Shown here one piece after another: positions 24,201-36,300 of a stretch of DNA of 64,000 nt. Positions within the stretch are counted from its first letter, which is position 1; each line of letters opens with the position of its first letter. The DNA lies in contig CAJINV010000008.1 in the NCBI GenBank assembly GCA_905178155.1, positions 682,001-746,000 on the forward strand, in the 5' to 3' direction. The notes below the pieces were generated by a model. That model was not told the origin of the DNA. It saw only the letters and a list, made by a program, of their open reading frames with translations, and did not search any database. Source of the DNA: Amoebophrya sp. A120. Taxonomy: Eukaryota; Sar; Dinophyceae; Syndiniales; Amoebophryaceae. The position numbers and the translations under genes were made by a program.

Positions 24201-24284
24201 ATTTTAACTGCCGAAGAGAAGGCGCGGCTCCAGGAGCTGAAGACCCTCCTCGGACGAGTCCAAGTCTCGCAGCTTTTTCAGTAG
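21252..24284 (+). CDS. ORF1 of the LTR element (gag position), unknown fold
   Basis: 1010 aa from the ATG at 21252 (MQSFNWRELPTKEQ), the first ATG after the LTR with a coding-like context; the frame is open back into the LTR (ATG 20841), where the translation is not protein-like. N-terminal 230 residues are mixed helical; an acidic linker (about 215-245, YVDDDADEDF) leads to a Pro/Ala/Thr-rich region to about residue 370; then a helical region with several WW and YW pairs (KRWTTREYQAHTEWWARWEM) and a Cys cluster CCYSGMRCGC near residue 875. No retropepsin motif, no CCHC knuckle and no major homology region that I recognise. Position before pol and the lack of enzymatic motifs suggest Gag. Ends 39 nt before the GTG of ORF2. 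Confidence 0.7.
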   Translation: MQSFNWRELPTKEQLKAEKEPRKRLGFIEGLNPNTRSMYIKRERFFATVAMHQSSSSTTFMPTCISGKTWPLKVTNLAGEDAAEELPTWIQCAVVVPALESLSEEVKKKKLHVATYFLRARSFLTYFTKKHTADDRVLICKWIAVNVFTISTDFITKNMRFEAGANGFFSTRMLMSQFGVLTENGQPVPYSDSMDSVVDKWVEYWGIDEEGVYVDDDADEDFLASISDIECVEFKIYGEDDDQLSNLFAYEPAAPSPNKALMGSTFDQKNNNLLAEGPSELPTPGQMQTPAVTTPNSKKPAASIAPPAATTTPAVIPALHDYLTKILPAPAPAQQSQNKLPIVDDGLHQVPSTPMPPASRKPSKTAADTMSTKDQIAALIEDVLIEKSPFPVKHCKYLTPYLGAKSDVLCSDYNTTLRKIAQSYEVPEQMLTAPKMKAGGMFEKGLESLELPKSAAVFGFEKNEALQVTDAEFKSFPVLEDTPYNWIEERDLILTWMFQTADARSYKKHQQQSHLYPLTMSAFRRITKKKVSMWVQCMRTADQSQTLSVAQRFLNGFTLAEKTFARDQQNWLDGSKAGEYRVLVKTVGNYVDAIWSDTAMVFLELQMGLWTLVMLRLAIDCERAERFRISTEEARVLQDVFVGRWPKLEEIFNNVYDRCIRPHEMHQRRASLAVFDVCLAAMGVLQSNQKGVVAMEKKTDRTGAMNTPQYHLREKKNYYVPKQDYGTVSGVQQVKMSMASAHGLLAQGDDDIEVFDNANPRSVDARSRSGTMQSADVPIWSWETDENASFGAAGSDKLAGVPDCPVPESKRWTTREYQAHTEWWARWEMQLTGAHFLYIVYDDGKDLRGIKVFGPGPKGGSECFLAIFDCCYSGMRCGCADLQVDSKAKESARAKLKDLGVTHADVELVQKVHTAFLASGKRKYYEKFAGKTTAEQKITGEEYRIRNPTKISFPECEQLGEQYRNLRVAIPTPSGFITEAGPEILTAEEKARLQELKTLLGRVQVSQLFQ

Positions 24285-24324
24285 ACCCCTCTATCGCACC
24301 GAAATTTTATACCGGTAGAGGGGT
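24270..24324 (+). promoter_or_regulatory. Candidate -1 ribosomal frameshift signal between ORF1 and ORF2
   Basis: ORF1 ends CAG CTT TTT CAG TAG. The ORF2 frame is -1 relative to ORF1 and is open back across this point, so slippage on the U run (TTT at 24276-24278 re-pairs as TTT at 24275-24277) would fuse ORF1 to ORF2. Six nucleotides after the TTT codon begins an 11-bp stem with one G-U pair: ACCCCTCTATC (24285-24295) with GGTAGAGGGGT (24314-24324), loop 18 nt. The heptamer is not a classic X XXY YYZ site, so single-tRNA slippage or termination-reinitiation are alternatives. Confidence 0.55.
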
Positions 24325-27300
24325 GATCAACGAAGAAGAAGATTTTTTCAACAACTATGATTTTTTTGAGGACGGAGAACTTCTTGATGTCTTTTGCACC
24401 CCGTGCGTCGCAGAAACAAACTTCCTCATGATCGAAAACGACGCGACGCCCAGCTCTAGCGAGTGGGACGGCGGGGTCAGCGTTGATGACAGTTTTGAGG
24501 AACAGGGCGCTTCATTTTCCCTTTTCTCCGTCGGGATCACCGCACGAAATTTTGAAGAGCGTGTAGACATTGCGGCACGAGAAGCAGCAGAATTTAACTG
24601 GGACGAGTGGATTCGCAGTGATGGGTGGAAAGCGGAAACGTTTTCAGTAACAATCACGACCCACGATTCGTCGCTGCGTTCCGCCCCTACGCTCGACATC
24701 TCGACGACGAGCGAGTTCAAGATCCCGGACGATCTAGCCGAGGCGTGCGGTGGCGAAGACCACAAGAGCGCAATCGCGGGGTTCGGAAAATACCTATCTG
24801 AAAACAAAAATGTAGTACGCGAATTTTTGAAGCGGTTCATCGATCGGAACTGCGAGACACCTGCTGATAGAGCCCAACTTGTGCATGACTACCAGTCCGA
24901 GCTTTGTGCGGGGCACATTTACGCGAAGATTTTGAACTTTGCGCTTTTTGGGGCGTCGTCGACCAGCGGGTCCCGACAATTGGAGACACCACCGCTGCCG
25001 TGTACCGGCACCACAGGGCACGATGTTGAATTTTCGCAGGCCGACGTTGTTGACCCACCAGAGCGGATTAGGCGTCTGTGGGAACGTGCAGACACGCTAG
25101 TCAAACTCTTCCAGGAGGAATGTTCACGGTTCGACTGGGAAGAATGCGTGCACGTGTGGAAGCAGAGCATCGACTCGTTGGAATTTGCTGTCGTAAATAA
25201 AACGACCGGAGCACTCCTTGGAACTCCAGGCGAATCCTGCCCCCGTATTTCGATCCAACGAGGATCTTCGGAGTTGGGGAACCCGTTCGTACTCCCTGTG
25301 GATGACCAGTCGGACCGAACGCGTGCTGACGTCTGCGTGAAATTTGGTCGGTTCCTCGGCACTGCGGACGCGGAAGCGATGGCCCGCACTTTCCTGCATA
25401 AGAAAGAGGTCTACACGAAGGTGGTAGGTAGCAAAAGATGCGTTTTTGAATGTAGTTGTGCTCCGGAACTCTGTCATGGTGTTATCTGGGCAAAAGCATT
25501 CCAAGTATTCAAGGAGAAGTGGTTCTCAACGCTCGCTGCGACAAAGTCGCCGACACCAGCACGAGCTTCTGTACCCCGCGAGCAGATACGGACATTCGGA
25601 GCATTGCAGAGTGCCTCCTTCTTGACGGACGACGCAGTGGATTTTGGCGATTCGAAATCGTGCCTCATCGAGTTCGACGCGGAGGAAATACTGCCGTTCT
25701 CGCTTGTCGTCACACGCCCTGCGTTGACATCGGCGTTGCTAGCCGACAGGTCGTACGACGAAGAATTTTCACCGTCAGTCGCTATTGCTGCAGATCAACT
25801 CGAAGAAGAGAAGCAAGAATTTTTCAATGCGGCGCAGCATCCCGAGAGTGTTCTTCTTGCAGCAGAAGGAGCAGCGGACGAACTGTCACCAGAATCTGTC
25901 GAGTATGGCGCTCATTTGTACGACGCGATATCCGCAGGACCGGCGGAGGAAGAAAATTTATTACGCTCAACGCCACTTGTGGCCGGTCCTGCGGTAGAGG
26001 CGATGATACAACCGCAGGACCGGATCCGGTATTCTTCTAACGCTTTTCATTTTGAAAATAGCATGAAGAACGATCCGGTCCTTGTTGATGATGATTGTCA
26101 TGTGTCCCCTGAGCTGTCGCTCCCTTCCCCTAAACTACAACAACAGCGTGGTGACAGCGACGACAGCGACTCGTGTCCCGACCTCGCGCAGATAGCGGCA
26201 GAATTTCGTATGGCAACTGAAATTCCGTGCCAATCGATGGCGGACTACATCGAATTCCTCACGGCCGTGACCAAGTGTGAGTACTTGTTTGAGCAAGACG
26301 AGATCGCAATGGGGTACGAAGCGGGGTGGGCGACGCGTCACCATGGGAAGGTGGATGGAGTACCAGGGTCGATGGACTTTGTCGAGTTCCCGCAGGCGTC
26401 ACGATGGACGGTTTTGCGAAGACCGCATGTTGAGGATCGATCGCTGCAGAGGAAGCATACATTTTTGTACTTCAAGAACAATGGCCGCGTTTCTCGGCTA
26501 CAACGTGCAGGAAACGATCCGGAAAAATTTTATTACCACGGCGAAAAGGACGTCTTGGACTTCGTCGCGCTCCCGCGAACTGTTCGATTTGTTTCAACGG
26601 AACGGTCTGGATCTCATGAAACAATTCTTATGAGTCTCGCGGCGTTGGAATACAGCGACGTCTTGCCTGCGATCTTGAGCCCGATGCTCTGTGAGCCCCC
26701 GTGTACTTTGACAGATCTCCCACAAATCGACTCTGACCCTAGCCTGGGGCTACCGTCACGGCAATTCTACCATGTTGCGAAAACCATGAAAGAAGGTGGT
26801 GTCGCGACTGTGTGGGGTGTGTTTGGTGCTGGAAAGAGTCGGAGTATCGCAGCAGTAATCGCTGAATTGATCAAGAAGAACGTGTACAACAAAATCCATT
26901 TTGCGGCGACGCAGAATGTCGCTCTCGACTCGGTCCTGAAGCGACTTACGAATTTGAAGATCTCTGTCGTCCGATACAGCAGTAAAGCGTACATCGAGAG
27001 GGCCGGCGCGACGAGCACCTGCGATTTGGAAAACGTTGCTGCGAAAGTTGCGAAACGGCGTGCCAAATCTGCGTTCGCGGAATATGAAAAAATAAAGAAG
27101 CGGAGGTCTGTCATGCTCAAGAAGAAAGCACTTTTCCCCAAGGTGGAGAAGAAATACCTCCAGGTAAAGAAAGAATGTGTCGAGATTGTCAACAGAAACA
27201 CGAAGTGCTTTTGCTCTACTGCGTCGAGCCGTCCGGCAACGGGGACGACGAGCGAGCTGACGATTTACGACGAAGCAGGTCAAAGTACCGAGTTTGCCGC

Positions 27301-30300
27301 AGCGACAATCCTGGTCGGGACAAAGCGAGTGATCATGGTTGGTGACCAGAACCAGTTAGGGCCGGTATTGAAATCGACGCGCAAGAACAAGAGGCACAAA
27401 GCGGTAGACGGGCTGGTAGATACGATATTCGAGGAAAGCATCGACGTCGAGGTCTGCGGAGAGAGCATTTTTGCTCGACTCGTCGAAAAAGGGCGCGGAG
27501 CGACAGTTTTCATCGACACCCAATACCGTTGTCCTCCGGTGCTTGCGGACTTTCTATCGGAGGAATTCTATGGTGGAAAACTAAAATCAGCACCGTCGGC
27601 TCCTGCAGAAGCGAAATACAGCTTCGAGACGCCTGTTGTGTCCGTGCGCACGAGTGCGGACATACTCCTCGCAGGGCAGCAGTCTCCGGACGGAAAACTC
27701 CCACCGTACATCTCCCCGTCAACAATCGCGGCTGCGAGCCGGATCCGGCAAATTCTGCTAGATAAGGGCGTCACCGCGGCCGACATCAAAGCGGTCAGTG
27801 TGTATCGTGCGGGGAATGAAATAAAATCCCGCGTTGCTCCGATGACAATAGCAGGTGTCGACTCGTACCAAGGAGGAGAAGTGCAAATTCTGTTCGCGTT
27901 CATCATGTGTCCGAAGTCTGGTCCGACGATCTGGGTCGCTAACAGGAAACGGATCCTTGTTCTCCTTTCGCGCGCCGTGTCGTGTTTGTTCGCTTTCATG
28001 CCCGACGAGGTTGAACGTGAAGAAGGATGCCTCGAGAGGTTCAGCAAGTACACGAAAACAACGGAGAAGTGCCTTCATATCCAGAACCCAGAGGATGCCG
28101 TGAAGATGGCGGTCAAGAAAGCGCCGGAAGTGATCATAACGACCGCGGAAAGCACCTGCGAGCCTGCTGTTGTCGAGCACATCGTCACTGACCTCGACGG
28201 GGGTGAATCACACGCACCTGAATCGCCGTGGTGTTCTTCGAACATGATGTCTGCTTGCCTCGGCGCTCCTGCAGATGGCGGGATGCACAAGATTACAGAA
28301 GCAGTCGACACCGAGGATTTGATGTATTTTGACTTCGAATCGCAGGCAGATCTTGTTTCTGATGACTCCGTTATCGCAGCGCTTCGTGGCGACAGCGATG
28401 CTGCCGTATCCGCGATCCGCGACGCAGAAGCTGCGTGTACTGGCCTATGGCTAGATCCCCACGCCTTCGGAGAAATCACCGCTGGCACCCTTCGGGTGGT
28501 CGCGCCTCTCGCGCCAGAAGATACACTGAAAAGCGGAAAGAACCGGTACGGAAATAAGGAGATTTCAGCACACGAGGTTTTCCGCACGAAGAACGGATGC
28601 AGTGTGTGGATCGGTAACTATGCGGCAGCAGTAGCAGAGAAGAAAAATTTCGACACGCATATCAACATGACTGCGAATGTAGAAGAGATCGACGGATGCA
28701 ACTACCACTACCGCGTTCCGCTAGTTTTTGGCGCCCTCCGGCGGAACATCAGGTCTGTCCGCATGAAGTTCAAGACAGTTCTCCGGCGCGTTCACGCGGG
28801 AAAGAAGGTATTGTTTTTCTGTGTCGCCGGGAAGGACCGTTCGTCTCAAGGCGCAAGAATGTTGGCGTACTTCCTTGACGCCGAACGACCGGCGCTCGAG
28901 ATCCAGCAGATTATTTCTACTGCGAGGCCAGAAATTCGGTACTCTTTTCCCCGGCTGGACAACTTCTTCACACAAATCATCGCTGCTGATACTTCAACAC
29001 GAATCCGGCTTCTTGACCCCGACAACACACGTATTGAACTTCTCGTCGAGGACGCAAAGGCGAACATGGCTTCTTCTTTTTTTTCGCTTGACCCAGACGT
29101 TGTCGCAGAAGATCGGTCAGAGGTCCCCCCTGTTATCCAGACGACAGCGCCGGCAGTCGCGGAGATCCCACAGTCGAACTTCGTGTACCGCAGGACAGCT
29201 ATTGCGAGCCACACGTACAGCCGCAATTGGAGACTTATGAATTACAACCCGGACTCGCTCAACTCGTTTTTTGAAAACAGACCAGAACATGTAGACGCGC
29301 TTTTCGAGTACCGCTCTGCGACGACAATATTCCCAGAGACGAAGCTAACTGAGGACACAGCGACGATTGCGACGAAGAATCTGGAGAAGAAGGGGCATGA
29401 TGTCGTGCATTTTTTGAACGAAGATAAGAAAGGAGAGCATGGTCTTTCTGTCGCGACACCGAAGGGCGAGCTCGCAGAGGGGCAGCTGCTTCCGCACTCC
29501 ATCACCCGTGGTCCGTCGCGGGAAGGACGGCTTGCACTTTTGGAATACGAGAATTTTTTTGTCGTCGCGGAGTATGCCCCGAATCGGCGTCCAGGACAGT
29601 ATGAGCAGTATGACACTGACATCCGGGGGTACCTCCGGGAGCTGGTGAAGAATCTCCGAAAACCATTCATCTTGTGTGGTGATCGGAACGTCACCCCGGA
29701 AGCACGTGACGTTTCAGCGCACCCCCGGTACTCCGACAACATACCATCGACGCGCGAAGTCGAAGATCGTGTTCCGTATCGCGCACTGATCGAAGAATTT
29801 GATCTTGTTGACGCGTGGCGCGCTTTGAACCCCGATGCTGAAGGGCACTACACATCGTTCTACCAGCAGGGAAACCTCTTACGACAAAACGCAGGAGTGC
29901 GGATCGACTTGTTTCTCGTGCAGAAACCGCTTATGAAGTTTGTCAAGCACTGCGGCATCGTGACCACGATTCACAAGGCGAAAGGGGACCACCACCCAAT
30001 CTACCTCGACATGCTTCTTGATTTCGGAACAGAAACACTCCGGCAAAAAGCACGAGAAGGGCTTGACTTCGTGCGATCTCTCCCTGTCGGTGACGACCCT
30101 GCTGTCGCGACCGCGCGTGCGCGAAACGCGACCCCTTTCGTAGGATATCGAGAATTCTTTTCCACGTTCAACACCCTCGATCTTGAAGGGGACGAAGAGC
30201 AGGCGTCGAAAGACGACGAGGAGGACGAGGATGAGGAGCCAGATGCTCCTGGTGGAGAGTCGGAAAAAGACGCATTCAAGGCGCTAGACATGCTCATGGA

Positions 30301-33300
30301 GGGGTTCCAGGACGCGTGTGCGGAAGCGTTCGCGAAGTTCGACACGAAGAAGGAATATTTGAAAGTCGTTTCTGTTCTGCAAGAATGGGTCGATGGAAAG
30401 AAGGCAGCGGGGTTTTCGTGTAGCACGATTTTCCAGATGCTCATGATGGACGACGCGACCGCCGCCATCTTTGGTGTCGGCGACGCAATGCTGAAACTCC
30501 TTCTCAACATCGGCGCCGCGAAGAAGCTGAATTGCAAATTTGGCAGCAAAAAGACTCAGACCCTCTCGGGGTTTGCGAAGTCCTGCGGGTACATCGTACA
30601 AGGAGGGTGGATTTCGGTGCCAGCAGCTCTCGTTAATGACCTCCGCGCGATGGCGCGGATCCCACCAACACCACGTCTTTGCCGCAGGTTGCTGGGGAAG
30701 CTTGCGTTTGCGCCGACAGCGCTCGCGATGGAATATTCGCGCATCCTGCCTACTCTGACAGCGTTATCGCGGAAAACAATGCAGCAGTACTTGAAGGACG
30801 CTTTGACAGAAGAGTCGATCGCAGCGTTCGAAATAATTATCAACTCAGCTGCAATAAACCCGCTGTGTCCGATCGACTGGGAGAAGGTCGATTCTGGGTT
30901 GTGGATCCCGCTGGGACAACCAGATGGTCATGCAGTTGGATGGGGTGCAGTTTTGATCACGATCGACCGCGAATGTTTCTTCTCGGACGCAGTAGACAAT
31001 GTTCGCGACTTCATCCGGATTCACGGGATCAAATCGGCTCCGTTCCCAGAGCGACTCCGATACCGGTGCCCCGCCGAATCTGAAACATACGCGAGCTTGG
31101 GGTATCACCAGTACCTCGACTACTTGATGCAGAACAGGACGCGATATTGGACGAACGATAATTCCAACGTGGGCCAGATCGAGACTGAGATGCACCGCTG
31201 CTCGGTGAAATCTTGGAACACAGCAATCGGGTACTTGGCGCGATTTTTCCAATCCCCGGGTCTTGAACGGCTGGTCCTTCCGGAGTCGCTGCTTGTATGG
31301 GCAGACTGCGCGGGAAGAATGCATAAGAACTGCGTCGTAGCGCAGACACTGGTCCAGCAGTTGGTCGCGTCACCAAAGAAGCTTCTTGCAGTTCTTTTCC
31401 CGCATGTTGATTTCGACAAGAGAGACAAAATCTCTGAGAAAGAGAAGGAAGAGTTCAAGAAAGCAGCGGCGGCAGCAATGACGACTTCTTCGTTCCGTGT
31501 CGCAATTTCGCCTGAGGGAGAAGATGTCGTTGATCCATCGCGTGGGGGTGAATCTGCATTCCTCCTAGTTCAGGGTCAGGAGTTCCCGACACCGGAGACT
31601 TTGCCGGGATTTGAGTACCCGGAGGGCCCGATTTTTTCGGAAGAGAATTTCGACGACGCAACGTTTTTGCACGGATCTTTCTTCCCATCGCAGGTGCGAG
31701 ACGTGATCGAGGATGAAGAAGAAGAGAAGCCGCTCTACCAGTATAAGATTACTTCTGTGGAGCGCAGTGCAGCGATCCTGTCCACCATAAAGTCACGCGC
31801 AGATCGGATTCGAGTTTTCGAATTCGATCAAGTTTTCTTTGACGACGATGACTACACGCTGGCGCGAAAGGGACTACTCCTCCTCAAAACAAGGACGAAA
31901 ACTTCTTCGGAATTTTGGCTGGTGATGGCGCACGACGTTCTTCGTGGGACAGCTGCGGTGGAAGCTGCGCTTGCAGAGATTGTAGGGATCAAAATAACGC
32001 AAGAACAGTTTTTAGACCGGTACTGTGGCGAGTTTAGCCACAAGGTGACTTCTGACAAGTATCCGCTCCGTGTCGTCGCGCACACCTCTGTTCGAGAAGT
32101 CTACTGCAACTACGGCGCACAGCAATTTGTGGATTTCTCGCACTCCGTGAGTATGGTGTACTACACGCCCCGCAGTGGGTATGAGGAATTCCGGTACCCA
32201 ATGACTACCGGTATAAACGTCCTCCGGATTAGACAAAAATCAGTTGGATCATCGCAGATCGAAGACCTCGAGCTTCTCTTCCGCATCCGCGAATTCCGGG
32301 TTGATGATAGTGTTGCCGTGCGCGCTTGCGAACATCTTCCGATTCTCGACTTGATCAACCCGCGTCTCGCTTCTTGTTTCCATGACTCGACGACAAATTT
32401 TGGATTTGCAAAGAGGACCGCTGAAGAAGACGATTTTCTTGCCGAGAAGCGCAAGAGGGGATCCATGGACGAGAACTCACTCGAGGCCGAAGAAGGAGAT
32501 TTTTTTTGCCCGCAGTCGGACGCAGAAATTTTACCCGAGGGGGGTACGGCCTCGGCAAAAGACGGGGAGGACACCGCCTCGGCAAAAGAAGGAGGCGCGG
32601 GAGTGTCGCCAGAGCAGAAAAAGCCGTTGTATTTCCGGATGGATTCTGATGATGAAGAGATAAATGACGACGGCGAGACAACAGAGTTGATCAACCTCAT
32701 CAAGAAACGGAAGAAGCCAATCACGATCCACGACGTGCACGACATTTACCGGAGTCTGATCAAAAACTCTGACTTCGTTGGGATGCCGAATCTCCTCCGG
32801 CAGCTCCCGGGTGCGAAGAAGAGCGAAGATCGCGGTCCGATCAAGTTGACAGACGATGAACTTCTCGCGCTACATCAACGCGACTTCCACCGCCCTGCTA
32901 AGGAGCTAGCGTGGGCGCTCTCGTGTGCGGGGTACGAAGTAACAGAAGAACGGTGCAAGAAGATCATTACTTTCAAGTGCTACTGTCGCGGGGTGAAGTT
33001 TAATCGACACTATCCGAAAAAACGCGCAAGCTTGAACCCGCCTTCGGTGCACGATTGGCATGCTGATCTTCTCTACTGCAAGTGGTCTGACGGAGTCCTC
33101 CACCTCCGCGACAGAATTCCGGAGTACGACGAGAAACCGCTCACGAAGGAAGAATGGTCGAAGGTCGATCGCGCAGACATTTACTCCATGATTGGCACTG
33201 GCATGTGGGACAGCGACACGGTTCCGGTGGAGCGGGAAAGCATGACGAAACAGTTTATCAGATGCGAATCGTCGAAGGGGTTCAACGTTAAGTGCTTCTT

Positions 33301-36300
33301 CCTCAACGTCAGCGACACCCGTGCACGCGGACAAGCAGTGCTTTCTTTGCCAAGCGTAAAAACAGACGTCCCTCTTAACCCGTTTTTTGCACCGGACCGC
33401 GCGACAGGAGTCGTCTCGGAGCAGCAATTTATGTTCAAATGTCTTTGGGGAGATTTGCATCCGATCGCACTCGAGCTGCAACTTTCGCGAGAAGAAAAAT
33501 GCAGCCTGGTCAACGCGAAAATGGGGATGATGTCGTCGGTCAACATGGAGTGGCTCTTGCCAGGGCGCGACACGCTTTTCCAAGTGCAACGGTCTCTTGT
33601 CGGTCTTGTCGATCTGCACCTCGTCCGGGTCATGATGCAACCCCGCGTACAGCGAATGCTTCGTGCTCGTACGCGCGACAGGTATGGCTTGATGATGCCT
33701 CCGACACGTGACACGAGTGTGAACAAGCAGGAACTGATCCTCTTCGAACATCCGCAGCACGGCCTTGTGGAAGGAACACTTGAAGCACAAAAGAGCAACA
33801 CGATTGCTGCTGCTGGTGGTCGGACGTACGTGGTCATCGGAGAAGCCGCTTTGCACGAGCGAGCGCGCCGTGCGAAATTTCCGTACTCGTACTTTGCGAC
33901 TTTCCCGCGGCACGTTGCTTTGAAAATCAACCTTGTGTACGGTGACTGGAGTTCCTACTTGGTCAAACCCCTGCAGAGCGACCCGATTGAAGGCCCTGTG
34001 AGTGGTGCTGTGATTGAAGAAGCATGGCGGCAAGCGTCTCTACAACCAGCTGGGTTTTTTCGTGTCCGCGCAGGAGGACAGCACGCCCTCGCTTTTGAGG
34101 CGAAGCAGGGCGAGCCAGTGATTCACACAATTGGATTGCACAAGATCGAGACGGGTATTTTGTGCTTTACGCGGTCTTCTCCTGTTCTTGGGGCACCCCG
34201 GCACATATACGGGTACCGTATCCCCAACGGGATCGCCGTAAACGGCGTCCGGAGAGATGCGATGTACTGGCAGTGGCATACACACGTCCCCGGAAGTTAC
34301 GATGCGGAAACAGCAGAGGACGCTTTCTCAGTAACAGCGCGTCTATGGCTGAAGCGAATTGATCTTGAACAATGGGCTGGATCCGGCCGGTTCAACGCGC
34401 TCGGCGGCGTTGATGAATTTGAAGACACACGGCCCGCTCCTTCTGTCGCCCCTGTCGTTGTGGCGCCCACTGTACGACAACGAGATGAGCCGTTCTTCGC
34501 GTCTATTTTCCACGAAGCTGCTTCTTTAGCTGCGCTGTCCGCTCGCGTGCGCAGGATCCCGGAACAGATTGCGAAGTCTGTCGTCCAAACGCCATCTGGA
34601 TTCGAAGTAGTCTTGGGTGACAATAGGCTCCTCCTCGTCGAAAACACACAACTAAACGAATGGCGGTTCGAGACGAAGAACCGCGAAACAACATGCCTTC
34701 AGTTGTTTGCAGAAAATTCAGAGGACAGCACATCCGCATTTTCTGCTTGCGGTCTTGCGGTCGAAGCTGCTTCCGTCGCAAATTCCCCGGGAACCTCGTT
34801 GTACAAGCTGACGGAAGCGTGCTACCAGTACACTGCTGGTGGATCGTGGGACGAGGAAGATGCGGTTTGCTATTTCAATGCAGCTCGTGTGGCACCGGGA
34901 GATTCCGTTCCAGAACAGTACGTCACGTGCAAAGTTTTTTTCGATGCTGCAGACGCCCTGGAACAACATTTCCTGCCATCGGATTTTGAACTAGAAGAAC
35001 CGCACGATCCCGGAATTCCTTCCTTCTGTCGCGTGCGTGAATCGACGACAGCAGAGAGCATAGTCGCAGCACAAGAAAAGCAACTAGAAGATGCTGTGAA
35101 GCCGCCCGTGGAAGTCGCGGGGACAGTTGCGAAGGGTCAGTTTTCGGACCGCGTCGTGGACTCTGTCGACATTGTGATCGACGCAGTCCGGAAGGGAGAA
35201 ATTGTTGCAGGGCACGACTTAGATGCGTTCGAGAAGAACGCGTTCTACATCGGAAAACACCTCCCCGGGCTCGCGTACTACTTGCGGGACCGCGTCGCAC
35301 TGCTAATTGCGCGATTAGACGCACCGGAAACTCCACCAGAGGGCTCTACGTGGGAAGAGATTCGACAGTATGTTGTCGACTTCATCGTCTCTGCCATCAC
35401 TGATACCGGGTGTGTCGCAGGACCCCAGTTTGATGTCGAAGGCGCGAAGACGCGGCTCCGCGGGTGGGTTGAAGGATGCAAATTGCGGAAAGAAAAAGAG
35501 GCAGAGGAGATTTTCCAGTCGTTGCTGGCCATCCTCGAGTCACCTTCTGGCGTGCATGACCGCGCGCGACTCGACTTGTGCAATGGGACTATCACTCTGT
35601 CGACTGCTGAGGCCACAGGACCACATGCAATCGAAGTTCTCCTCCGCCACTTTCAAGGACAGGCGCACCTCGTGTCGGGGTTTACCGGAGGGAGCCGTGA
35701 TACGAACCCGGCTGTTCTAAGGATGCGGGTGTACCTCCAGGACAGTCGGACCGGACGACTCCACCTCACACCATGGCTAAATCAATATGTCATGAGGTGT
35801 TGGGGTCGATCTGCCCCGAAATGCGAAACGCTTGGGTTTGCATTTGGTGTTTGTGACCTCGTCAAACTCGGTTACCGTCCTTGCGGGCTCGAGAGCGCGT
35901 TCAACTTCCCAAACGGCGCGGCACTACATGTTGCGAACCTCATCAAGCTGCGAGGTGCTTCTCCTGGAACAGAGACGGCAACAGTAAAAGCAGTGCAGTC
36001 CCGCTTCCTGACAGCGCCAGGCGAACAAGACGGTGACTTGACGCTCGTTGCCGGGCAGACTGCAACTGCGGTGATCCGTGTTGATAACTTTCTCGCAGGG
36101 CAGCGGATTTGCATCTTCTTTTCGAACCCCGGAGACAACGAGCGACTGATTTTGACGCACAATGGGACCGTCGTTCCTCTCGTGATGCCAGTGCCTTCGT
36201 CACGGGAGATTCGCCTATCGGTGGAAACGACGAAGCAGCGAGTGAAGATTAAGAACGCAAATATCGGGCTGACGATGAAACCGCTGGACGGGGAGGACCC

